DNA from: Clostridium_I sp963725425
Lineage (GTDB): Bacteria; Bacillota; Clostridia; Clostridiales; Clostridiaceae
NCBI GenBank assembly: GCA_963725425.1
Contig: CAVRYJ010000043.1
Location: forward strand, 274,449-338,448
Direction of reading: 5' to 3'
DNA length: 64,000 bases
The notes below the pieces were generated by a model that made no database searches, was not told the DNA's origin, and saw nothing but the letters and a program-made list of their open reading frames with translations. Each line of letters begins with the position of its first letter. The stretch's first letter is position 1. The translations under genes were made by a program, and so were the position numbers. Below, in pieces: positions 45,255 to 53,475 of this stretch.

Positions 45255-46040
45255 ATGAATAAACCTTTATCTGACAACATGCATCATGCACAGCGTATAC
45301 TTAATAAGGTTCCAGAAATTACGTTCTACTTCTGGATTATAAAAGTATTGACCACTGGAATGGGCGAGGTGGCATCTGACTATCTAGCCCACCAGCTAAA
45401 TCCGGTAATTGCGGTGGCACTGGCAGGAATTGCTCTAGTAGCCTCGCTAATACTACAGTTTTCAGTACGCCGATATGTGGCATGGATCTACTGGTTAAAT
45501 GTAGTCATCATAAGTATTTTTGGTACAATGGTTGCTGATGTTTTGCACGTTGGGTTTGGAATACATTACATTGTTAGCACCATATTCTTTGTGGTAGCTC
45601 TGGCAATTATCTTCTTATCCTGGTATGCTAGTGAGAAAACTCTTTCTATACACAGCATCTACACTCGCCATCGCGAGGCTTTTTACTGGTTAGTGGTATT
45701 GGCTACTTTCTCACTTGGTACAGCTGCAGGAGATATGACTGCTACAACCATGCACTTGGGTTATTTCTTTTCTGGTGTGATGTTTGCTATCTTGATTACT
45801 ATCCCAGCTGTGGCCTATTTTATATTTGGTATTAATGAGATTTTCGCATACTGGTTCGCCTACATAATTACACGACCCCTAGGCGCATCATTTGCAGACT
45901 GGATGAGTGTTTCTCATAGCCGTGGTGGTCTTGGACTTGGAACTGGGTTGGTAACCTTGGGTTTAACAATTATAATCCTTGGACTTGTGGGGTACATGGC
46001 GGTCACCCGTAAGGATGTTAAGGACGTTGAGCATGACTAA
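45255..46040 (+). CDS. COG4705-type multi-repeat membrane protein
   Basis: The 261-residue protein has about eight transmembrane helices. A short motif recurs at roughly 60-residue steps: TTGMGEVASD (33-42), FGTMVADV (89-96), LGTAAGDMTA (154-163) and PLGASFADWM (208-217). This matches the uncharacterised COG4705 family. Base composition is visibly richer in G and C than its neighbours (gcggtggcactggcagg), suggesting transfer. It is 30 bp after mreB with GGGGGGAAG upstream and may be co-transcribed. The function is unknown. Confidence 0.78.
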   Translation: MNKPLSDNMHHAQRILNKVPEITFYFWIIKVLTTGMGEVASDYLAHQLNPVIAVALAGIALVASLILQFSVRRYVAWIYWLNVVIISIFGTMVADVLHVGFGIHYIVSTIFFVVALAIIFLSWYASEKTLSIHSIYTRHREAFYWLVVLATFSLGTAAGDMTATTMHLGYFFSGVMFAILITIPAVAYFIFGINEIFAYWFAYIITRPLGASFADWMSVSHSRGGLGLGTGLVTLGLTIIILGLVGYMAVTRKDVKDVEHD

Positions 46041-46207
46041 TCACAGTAACAATGGCTACATAGCTCCTGACTCATAATGAAGTCATAAAAAAATAATCAT
46101 TTAACTCATGCTTCTTTTAACCAAGTTGCATAATCATAAATTACTAACGAATATGTATATTTGGTGTTAAAATAGATGTATATTTATGAATTTAGGAGGT
46201 AGATTTA

Positions 46208-46483
46208 ATGGTTAATCCGAAGTATCATCTTTTTATTTGTACAAGTTGTAGAATTAATGGAAAACAACAAGGTTTTTGTTATTGAAAGGGTTCAGTAGAT
46301 ATTGTAGGTTCAGTAATGCAGGAAATTGAGGAGAGAGATTTATCTGGAGAAGTTATGGTAAATAATACTGGGTGCTTTGGTATTTGTGATAAAGGTCCCC
46401 TAATGGCTGTTTATCCTCAAGGAGTTTGGCATGGAAATTTAACAACTGATGACATAGAAGAAATTTTTGATAAACACATCTAA
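46208..46483 (+). pseudogene. Thioredoxin-like 2Fe-2S ferredoxin with in-frame TGA
   Basis: The 91-codon frame matches the clostridial Shethna-like 2Fe-2S ferredoxin. Cys11, Cys24, Cys56 and Cys60 (cluster ligands in the C. pasteurianum protein, from memory) and Cys14 are all present: FICTSC, QGFCY, NTGCFGIC. Codon 26 (46283-46285) is TGA where relatives have Ser (TCA would need one change). The rest of the frame is intact to TAA at 46481. TAGGAGGTAG precedes the ATG. A nonsense mutation, a base error or, less likely, selenocysteine insertion could explain it. Confidence 0.85.
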
Positions 46484-46592
46484 GGTGGAGAAGTGGCCTA
46501 TATTTAAATTTTCCAATAAAAAAGAACACATTTTACAAATTAATAAAAGAGTATTGAAGTAAAGAAGATTAAAAACAGTTAATTAAAGAAAA

Positions 46593-46626
46593 TGAGTTCA
46601 ACACAATAACAGTTATGTTGAACTCA
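46593..46626 (+). terminator. Hairpin downstream of the ferredoxin gene
   Basis: TGAGTTCAACA pairs perfectly with TGTTGAACTCA across a 12-nt loop. A T run is lacking on the plus strand; on the minus strand TTTTC follows. Confidence 0.5.
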
Positions 46627-46765
46627 CATGGATATTTTTAAATTTACACAGATTTATGGATGTTCTCCTTACTTACACAAAATGCAATCATTTTGTCCAT
46701 TATTTTAAAATGGAAAAGATGCTATTTTATTATGGTAATATGTTTATAAGCAAATCTATTTATTA

Positions 46766-47335
46766 TCATGGCTTCTTACGCACATTTGTGTCAACCCAGT
46801 TTACAAATGCATCTATGAAGTTCTGCAAGAACTCACGAGTATTATCATTGATTAATGCACCAGCCTCATCAAAGAGTGTGGCAACATTTCCTATATAAGC
46901 CTCAGGTTGCTGCATAGTTGGAATATTTAAGAATACCAATGATTGTCTTAAATGATGATTTGCTCCGAAAGCACTTAATCCACCTGGTGATACACTTACT
47001 ACCGCGCCAGGTTTACCATCCCATACATTTTTCCCATATGGTCGTGATCCAATATCTAGGGCATTCTTAAGTAACGCTGGAACAGACCTATTGTACTCCG
47101 GTGTCACGAAAAGAATAGCATCATATTTCTCAATCTCCTTACGGAAAGCTGTCCATGCTGTTGGTACATTACCTTCATCGTCAAGATCTTGGTTGTAAAT
47201 TGAAAGCTTACTCATGTCCACTTCTTCCATTTCAAAATCTTTAGGAGCTAGTGTATTTAATGTATTAGCAACCTTCCTACTAAATGATTCTTTACGAAGA
47301 CTTCCTACTAGAACTGCAATTTTCTTTATTTCCAT
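46766..47335 (-). CDS. NADPH-dependent FMN reductase (chromate-reductase-like)
   Basis: The 189-residue flavodoxin-fold protein has the FMN phosphate loop GSLRKESFSRKVANTL near the start and VTPEYNRSVPALLKNALD near residue 80-97. Relatives reduce FMN, quinones, azo dyes or chromate with NAD(P)H. It follows the aldehyde dehydrogenase gene by 62 bp on the same strand, so co-transcription is likely. Confidence 0.88.
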   Translation of the reverse strand: MEIKKIAVLVGSLRKESFSRKVANTLNTLAPKDFEMEEVDMSKLSIYNQDLDDEGNVPTAWTAFRKEIEKYDAILFVTPEYNRSVPALLKNALDIGSRPYGKNVWDGKPGAVVSVSPGGLSAFGANHHLRQSLVFLNIPTMQQPEAYIGNVATLFDEAGALINDNTREFLQNFIDAFVNWVDTNVRKKP

Positions 47336-47397
47336 ATCTAATCATCCCCTATTCATTTTATTTTTAGTTGTATTAGTATCTCATATTACATTTTTAA

Positions 47398-48879
47398 CTA
47401 TTTTACGTACATTCCACCGGGTTTTCCTGCTAAATTAATTATTATATTTTTCATCTGGGAATAATGATCTAATATTACTTTATGAGTTTCCCTACCTATT
47501 CCAGACTCTTTATATCCTCCAAATGGTGCACCAGCTGGGAAACTATCGTAAGTGTTTACCCATACACGGCCAGTTCTAATTCCTCTTGCAACTCGAATAG
47601 CTTTATTCAAATCTTTTGTAAATACGCCACCAGCTAAACCGTAATCACTGTCATTAGCCATAGCTATGACTTCTTCTTCAGTTTTGAATTTAATTACAAC
47701 GCCTACTGGTCCAAAAATTTCTTCTCTTGCTACCCTCATATCATTGGTTACATCTGCAAGAAGTGTAGGTTTCATAAAGTAACCTTTTGCTGCATCACCT
47801 TCTATGAATCTTTCTCCGCCGGTAACAACTTTTGCTCCTTCTTTTTTACCTATTTCAATATAGCTAAGAATTTTTTTTAGATGCGCTTCACTGACTTGTG
47901 CACCCATCTGTGTTTGGCTATCTAATGGATTTCCAACTTTTACTTTTTCAAAAGCCTTTATTGCATTTTCCATAAATTCATCATAAAAATCTTCCTGTAC
48001 AAATATTCTAGAACCAGCTGAGCAAACTTGACCTTGATTAAATAAAATACCTAATTGAATTCCCTCTATTGCTAGATCCATATCCGCATCTTTGAAAAAG
48101 ATATTTGCAGATTTGCCGCCAAGTTCCAAGGTAGAAGGAATAATGTTTTGTGCTGCTGAAAGACCTATTTCTCTACCAACTTCTGTGGATCCTGTAAATG
48201 CCAGCTTATTTAGACCTTTATGATGCTGCAGATATTCACCGCTCTTAGATCCTTTGCCTGTAATCAGATTAATAACTCCATTAGGAATAACATTTTCTAT
48301 TAACTTGATGAACGCTAACATACTTAATGAAGTAGAACTTGATGGCTTAAATACAGAAACGTCTCCTGCTGCTAATAATGGAGCTAATTTCCATGCTGCC
48401 ATTAGAAATGGGAAATTCCAAGGTACAATTTGTCCAACTACACCAATAGGCTCTCTTAAAATCAGATTCAAGGTATTTTCATCTAGCATTGTTGCACTGC
48501 CTTCATCCGCCCTAATAACACCTGCAAAATATCTAAAATGGTCTGCAGCTAATGGAATATCTCCTCCTATTGTTTCTCTAATAGGTTTTCCATTATCCAT
48601 AGTTTCAATTGTTGCTAAATACTCTTTATTTTCATCAATAATATCAGCTATTTTATTGAGCACTGTTGCTCTTTCAGCTGGTGTTGTAATGCTCCACGTT
48701 TTAAAAGCATCTTGGGCAGCTTTCACTGCATCATCCACATCTTTATTTGATGCATCTGAAATCTCTGCTAATAATTCTCCAGTAGCTGGGTTATAAGTCT
48801 TAATCATTGCTTCATTTGAAGCGTATCTCCATTGTCCTCCAATGAATAATTGATAACGTTTTTGTAATTTAATATTCAT
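47398..48879 (-). CDS. NAD(P)-dependent aldehyde dehydrogenase
   Basis: The 493-residue ALDH superfamily enzyme oxidises aldehydes to acids. Visible are the NAD-binding VPWNFPFLMAAWKLAPLL region, FTGSTEVGREI, the catalytic Glu in TLELGGKSANIFF, and the nucleophilic Cys in NQGQVCSAGSR. It is closest in look to DhaS/betaine-type enzymes; the substrate is unknown. A consensus promoter precedes it. Confidence 0.93.
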   Translation of the reverse strand: MNIKLQKRYQLFIGGQWRYASNEAMIKTYNPATGELLAEISDASNKDVDDAVKAAQDAFKTWSITTPAERATVLNKIADIIDENKEYLATIETMDNGKPIRETIGGDIPLAADHFRYFAGVIRADEGSATMLDENTLNLILREPIGVVGQIVPWNFPFLMAAWKLAPLLAAGDVSVFKPSSSTSLSMLAFIKLIENVIPNGVINLITGKGSKSGEYLQHHKGLNKLAFTGSTEVGREIGLSAAQNIIPSTLELGGKSANIFFKDADMDLAIEGIQLGILFNQGQVCSAGSRIFVQEDFYDEFMENAIKAFEKVKVGNPLDSQTQMGAQVSEAHLKKILSYIEIGKKEGAKVVTGGERFIEGDAAKGYFMKPTLLADVTNDMRVAREEIFGPVGVVIKFKTEEEVIAMANDSDYGLAGGVFTKDLNKAIRVARGIRTGRVWVNTYDSFPAGAPFGGYKESGIGRETHKVILDHYSQMKNIIINLAGKPGGMYVK

Positions 48880-48942
48880 ATAATTTTCCCCCCGTGTACA
48901 TTTTATCTATTTAAATTTTATATTTATCTTTCTTATGTATCT

Positions 48943-48971
48943 ATTCTATCATTATAATATAAACATGTCAA
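48943..48971 (-). promoter_or_regulatory. Sigma-A promoter of the aldehyde dehydrogenase gene with adjacent dyad
   Basis: The minus strand has TTGACA, 17 bp, TAGAAT. Just upstream (48968-49001) is a dyad, TCAATATTGATTATC followed by TATTAATAGTTAATATTGA, a possible operator. Confidence 0.55.
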
Positions 48972-49375
48972 TATTGATTATCTATTAATAGTTAATATTG
49001 AATAATAGACAAAACGTAACTTTGGACTGAATTAAATTCTTATAAATTATATACCAATAATAGGAGCTTAATACATCTGTTTTTTATATTTAACCTATAA
49101 TAAATGTTGCTTTTAATTCTTTTATGGTACTAGTATTGAGGTGACAGACAACAAGTACAATGTCCAGTTTGGAGCAGATGCCGAATATGTTGTTTGTATT
49201 ACAGCTGGATCACATTGTAGATATAAAATATTTTGTAAAATCCCACATATATGATTGGGGCATAATATTTCATCTTTCATCACAACGTAAAATTTGCGTC
49301 AAATTTAAGTTTTAACCATATATACTACCAATACACAAAAAAATGTTAACTACCCAAATGTTAAAGATGTACTTT
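48972..49375. other. Intergenic region with a possible gene remnant
   Basis: A plus-strand stretch at about 49140-49235 reads EVTDNKYNVQFGADAEYVV with no start or stop context. It looks like a fragment of a lost gene. Nothing else was recognised. Confidence 0.3.
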
Positions 49376-49421
49376 CATAGAAACTTGTCTTATAATATAT
49401 ATTATAAGACAAGTTTCTATG
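49376..49421. repeat. 46-bp perfect loop-free palindrome upstream of the TPR gene
   Basis: The left arm CATAGAAACTTGTCTTATAA plus TAT is mirrored exactly. CTTTTATT follows on the plus strand, so it could terminate the lost gene upstream. It ends 35 bp before the TPR start codon. Confidence 0.7.
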
Positions 49422-49456
49422 CTTTTATTAAGTTTCTTCAGAAAGGTGGTTTTTAA

Positions 49457-50263
49457 ATGAGCAAAATGAAGCTTTTACATGGTATATCTGTAATAATTGC
49501 GCTTATAATTTTTGCCCAGTTCAGTAAAATTACAGCTTTGATTTTTATACTGATTTATATAGCAATTATAAACTATCCAACTATTTTATTTTATATTGGA
49601 AATCATAAATTTGCATCAAATAACATGGATGGAGCAAAAAAATATTTTCTAATGGTTTGCAAGTGTCCTTATTCGTCGGGAAAGTTAAAAATATCATGTT
49701 GCTATTTTTTACTTCTACAAGGAGAATTAGACGAAGCAAACCAAATAGCAAAAGAGCTTTTAGGTAAAAATTTATCATCAACCGATAAAATAAATTTGAA
49801 AATAGATTACTCCCTAATTGCTTGGAAAAGAAATAAAATAGATAAATCCATTGAGATATTGATGAACTTATATAATGACTATAAGACAACTGTAATATAT
49901 CAAAATTTAGGCTATTTTCTAATCTTGAAAGGTGACTATGATAAATCTCTTAAATTTAATCTTGAGGCTTATGAATACAATAACTCCGATAGCGGTATAT
50001 TGGATAATTTAGCGCAAAATTATTATTACATGGGCAATTATAACAGAGCTATTGAATTGTATGAAAAATTAATGGAGAAAGAGCCTTCTTTTCCTACAGC
50101 ATATTATTATTATGCACTTACCCTTATAGAAAAAAATAAAATTGATGAAGCTATCCAAAACCTAAAAAAAGCCTTAAATTGCAAATTTACATATTTAAGT
50201 ATTATCGAAAAAAAACATATTCAAGAGAAAATCTCTGAATTAGAAGTGATTTCTAATGATTAG
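49457..50263 (+). CDS. Membrane-anchored TPR protein
   Basis: The 268-residue protein has two N-terminal hydrophobic segments (about 7-42), then at least four tetratricopeptide-like helical pairs, clearest at YQNLGYFLILKGDYDKSLKF and DNLAQNYYYMGNYNRAIELY. It is probably a scaffold on the cytoplasmic face. AAAGGTGG precedes the ATG. No partner is evident nearby. Confidence 0.78.
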   Translation: MSKMKLLHGISVIIALIIFAQFSKITALIFILIYIAIINYPTILFYIGNHKFASNNMDGAKKYFLMVCKCPYSSGKLKISCCYFLLLQGELDEANQIAKELLGKNLSSTDKINLKIDYSLIAWKRNKIDKSIEILMNLYNDYKTTVIYQNLGYFLILKGDYDKSLKFNLEAYEYNNSDSGILDNLAQNYYYMGNYNRAIELYEKLMEKEPSFPTAYYYYALTLIEKNKIDEAIQNLKKALNCKFTYLSIIEKKHIQEKISELEVISND

Positions 50264-50341
50264 AATTTAAAAATTGATATTATCCTAAATACCATAAGGA
50301 AACAATGATATTTTATCAGTTTGCTATCTCGTATAAAATAC

Positions 50342-50376
50342 AAAAAGACTTACCCAATGCGATGGCAAGTCTTTTT
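50342..50376 (+). terminator. Terminator of the TPR gene
   Basis: AAAAAGACTT pairs with AAGTCTTTTT around a 15-nt loop. Confidence 0.75.
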
Positions 50377-50398
50377 CATTAAACTCTATTTATTTACA

Positions 50399-50534
50399 TA
50401 TATGAAACAGTTATAGATGAATTAGTTCCCAGCCATATTTCGCTTACCAAGCATTGTTTCCTCAAGATATGCTCTTGCTCCTTTACACTTCTTCCTACAT
50501 TCATTCCTACTAAGAAATACTTCTGAAGGAATGG
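50399..50534 (-). pseudogene. 3' fragment of a CUT1 permease gene, direct repeat of 59740-59874
   Basis: The minus strand encodes PFLQKYFLVGMNVG, the C-terminal signature of LplC-type permeases, then diverges. It matches the 3' end and downstream flank of the intact permease gene at 59818, in the same orientation, at roughly 85 percent by eye. The two copies bracket the five hydrolase/esterase genes. Confidence 0.75.
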
Positions 50535-50551
50535 TAAGTATTTAATGTTTT

Positions 50552-52060
50552 TCATTTCAGCCCATAAAATTCCTCCGAATCATAGCCAAGATAGCTTTCC
50601 GTCTTATCCTTCACCGGCGTTATTTCCAGCATACACAGGTGATTACATGGGATTGTCAGTTTCAATTCATAAGCCCCACTTTCTTCAAGCAGTTTTGCAT
50701 CAGTCTGGAGAGGTTCGGCAGCAGTTTGCAGTATCTTCAACTGTTCCCTGTCAAGGCTGCGTGGTTTGCCCATGTTGCTCCAGGTCTGCATAGGGTTGGC
50801 ATGTAATCCTCCAACTTCCTTTTTGACGAGTAGAGCCTGTTTCCCTATTGAAGGCAGTGAAAGGACGTAACTTTCATCTGGTGACGGTTTGTGATCCCTC
50901 ATATCATGCCAGTTCCAGGCAATAATTACATATTTATCGTCATTTTTAGTGACAATCATATAATCATCCCGGTAAAGTAATTCCTTGCCGGCTTTTGAAA
51001 AAAACTCAAAGGAATAGAATGTTGGTTTCTTTATGGAATTCAGAGCAACCAGTCCGAACCCTCCATGAAAAACAGACATAGGAACATCATTTTCCTCAAA
51101 TACATCGCTGAATGTCCAATAAGAATATGAATCTGCATATTCCCCTGCTTCACTTAGTATACGGGCGATAAATGCCGCATTGAAGTCAGTATCATGCACC
51201 GGACATAAAGGAACGTAGGAGCTGTTAAATTCAGTTATATGCAGAGGCATGTTTGAAATTTGCGGATAATCTGACATAATTCTGCGTGTTTCCTTAAGTT
51301 CTTCAATCATAACGGTTGGCTCGTTCATAATGTGATATATATAATGACCCCTAGTAGTCGTCTCTTGTCCCGTATAACAGTGACGGGTGATAAAATCTAA
51401 AGGGATGTTATTATTAATACAATGTTCAAAAAATGACCTCAACCAATGCTCAGTATCAATGCCGCAAATTGCCGGTCCTCCCACCTTGATGCGTATATCT
51501 GCCAGTTTTACTGCAGCTGCTGAATATTCATACAGTTTAAAGTACTCCTCCATGGAACCTGCCCAGAAACCGATATTCGGTTCATTCCACACTTCCACAG
51601 GCCAATTTATTACTTCTTCTCTTCCATATCTGTCAATCAGGTGATTTAATGTTGTTGTTATGAGCTCAGACCATTTTTCATAAGAAGATGGAGGTGTCGT
51701 ATTGCCCTTCCAATAGAATACCGTCTGTTCACCGCTCTTTAGTTTTTCCGGCATGAATCCCAATTCTAGGAACGGCCGTATTCCGTTCTCTAAATAAGAG
51801 TCCATAACACGATCAAGATAAGTAAAATTGTAAAAAGTACTTGTTTTACCATCCATGGTATGTTCACGATATATTCCCATATCATCACAAAATAATCCAT
51901 GCCCCCTGATATATCGGAAATGTATGGCCTCCTGAACCATTTTTAAATGATCAGTATATTCCTTTTGAAGTGCCAGACCCATTCTTCCTGTGCCAACACA
52001 AAAAGCTGCATTATTTTTAAACGGCCTGCCTGAAGCAGGTACATCAATTTTTTTTGTCAT
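50552..52060 (-). CDS. GH39 glycosidase, probable beta-xylosidase
   Basis: The 502-residue cytoplasmic enzyme has the GH39 acid/base Glu in VEVWNEPNIGFW and the nucleophile Glu in HITEFNSSYVP. No signal peptide is present. ATG 52058-52060 follows AAGGAGGATAAT. GH39 members include beta-xylosidases and alpha-iduronidases; the xylan-like setting favours xylosidase. Its DNA is richer in G and C than the core genes, suggesting acquisition. Confidence 0.88.
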   Translation of the reverse strand: MTKKIDVPASGRPFKNNAAFCVGTGRMGLALQKEYTDHLKMVQEAIHFRYIRGHGLFCDDMGIYREHTMDGKTSTFYNFTYLDRVMDSYLENGIRPFLELGFMPEKLKSGEQTVFYWKGNTTPPSSYEKWSELITTTLNHLIDRYGREEVINWPVEVWNEPNIGFWAGSMEEYFKLYEYSAAAVKLADIRIKVGGPAICGIDTEHWLRSFFEHCINNNIPLDFITRHCYTGQETTTRGHYIYHIMNEPTVMIEELKETRRIMSDYPQISNMPLHITEFNSSYVPLCPVHDTDFNAAFIARILSEAGEYADSYSYWTFSDVFEENDVPMSVFHGGFGLVALNSIKKPTFYSFEFFSKAGKELLYRDDYMIVTKNDDKYVIIAWNWHDMRDHKPSPDESYVLSLPSIGKQALLVKKEVGGLHANPMQTWSNMGKPRSLDREQLKILQTAAEPLQTDAKLLEESGAYELKLTIPCNHLCMLEITPVKDKTESYLGYDSEEFYGLK

Positions 52061-52130
52061 ATTATCCTCCTTAACATATTCCAATATTTAACAAAGTCTC
52101 AGTGACATTTTACTTTTTTTAAAATATTCC

Positions 52131-52280
52131 TTAACTAGGAACTTCATTAGACTGCTCGGCTGTATTTCCCACCTGAAGTCCTCCGCCGAAGTACCATACA
52201 AACACCGGCAGTTTCTCGTTGATACTTCATGCCGGCAGTCCTTTAGCTATACCATTTTCAACTTTTACTGTTCTTAACAT
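52131..52280 (-). pseudogene. Carboxylesterase type B remnant with internal deletion
   Basis: The frame begins MLRTVKVENGIAKGLPA, like the N-terminus of PnbA-type esterases. It then hits TGA and jumps to NEKLPVFVWYFGGGLQVGNT, normally some 80 residues later in the family, before stopping at 52131. The middle and the catalytic part are gone. It lies between the GH39 and CE1-type genes, so the cluster once had another esterase. Confidence 0.65.
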
Positions 52281-52332
52281 ACTTAACTACTTCCTTCTAT
52301 TTACAAACTTATATAATTTCAAATATAGGTCA

Positions 52333-53415
52333 TTAGTATGAATCTAGCATCATTCTCACAACATATGGCTTTAAATGGCCTTCACTTTTTCCGAAAGACA
52401 AGCGGATAAAATTATATGCGCCGTTGTTCCATACGTTAAAATCATGAACACCACCTTTTATAAGTATCTGATAATAATTTTCCAAATTATCTTCTGCAGC
52501 CTCTGTGAGCCCATCAACCGCTTTTTCATAGCCACTCTGACATGCTACCCCATCAGCGTCGCCGCATGTAATATAAAGTAAACTTAACCTGTTACCGCAT
52601 GATGTTATCCTAGTGCCAAGGGTCTTGCCATCACTAGATGTGGGCGCATTTGAAAAGGCACCCACATAAGCGAACAAATCTTCCATACCGGGCGCTGGAG
52701 TAGCCGTATCAATTCCGTTATTCCAGCCGTTCTTTGTTCCGGTATATACTGTGGAATCACATCGGTAACCGCCGACAATCAAATTTAAAGCTTGCATCCC
52801 ACCCATGGATAAACCTCCGATTGCCCTATGTATCCGGTTATATGCGATTCCTTCAGATGACGTGTCTTTTATGTTCGCATATGTGTTATACTCTGATTCG
52901 ATGAAGGGAATCAGGTCATATCTTAACTCGTAATCAAAATAATAGAAACCCAGCACATTGGTTTTTTCGGCATTAAATGAGCAATCTGTCCAGTCATATG
53001 CGCTTCTACCGTCAGGGAATACGATGATCAACGGATCGATATCACCCCTAGCGATGAGATTGTCAAATATATTGCATATAACAAAATTTTCGTCAACATT
53101 ACCGCTGCCGTATAACCATTCGTAACGATTCCCACCCACCCCGTGGAGTAGATGCAATACATTATATCTGGTATTCTTATCGTTTTCATCATAACCAGCA
53201 GGCAAATAGACGTTACATTTTTTTATTATCGCATCTCCCTCAGCCGTTTCCCTTCCAGCTTCTTTGGAACTGGTATTCTGGTTCGTCACCAGCTGTCGCA
53301 ACGGGTTAATGTAGTTTCTGACACTGTATGAAACTTCATTAACAGTACCCTGAAGTTCCTTAACAACTGCCTTTTTATATCCGGTAGGCACAGCCGTCAC
53401 ATCAATGTTTTTCAT
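52333..53415 (-). CDS. CE1-type carbohydrate esterase (feruloyl/acetyl-xylan esterase-like)
   Basis: The 360-residue alpha/beta-hydrolase of the esterase-D class has VLHLLHGVGGNRYEW (oxyanion region), the nucleophile Ser in IGGLSMGGMQA and the catalytic His in KGGVHDFNVW. No signal peptide is visible, so it acts on imported feruloylated or acetylated oligosaccharides. It sits between GH43 and GH39 genes on one strand. Confidence 0.85.
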   Translation of the reverse strand: MKNIDVTAVPTGYKKAVVKELQGTVNEVSYSVRNYINPLRQLVTNQNTSSKEAGRETAEGDAIIKKCNVYLPAGYDENDKNTRYNVLHLLHGVGGNRYEWLYGSGNVDENFVICNIFDNLIARGDIDPLIIVFPDGRSAYDWTDCSFNAEKTNVLGFYYFDYELRYDLIPFIESEYNTYANIKDTSSEGIAYNRIHRAIGGLSMGGMQALNLIVGGYRCDSTVYTGTKNGWNNGIDTATPAPGMEDLFAYVGAFSNAPTSSDGKTLGTRITSCGNRLSLLYITCGDADGVACQSGYEKAVDGLTEAAEDNLENYYQILIKGGVHDFNVWNNGAYNFIRLSFGKSEGHLKPYVVRMMLDSY

Positions 53416-53475
53416 GCCTCATACATCATCCTTTCTTTTTGATCTTAATTTCTATAATTTCAGAATGCTATGCAT

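Noticed and set aside
46283..46330. SECIS-like hairpin after the ferredoxin TGA
   Set aside because: The region has a short direct repeat (GGTTCAGTA) but no stable stem-loop at the expected distance.
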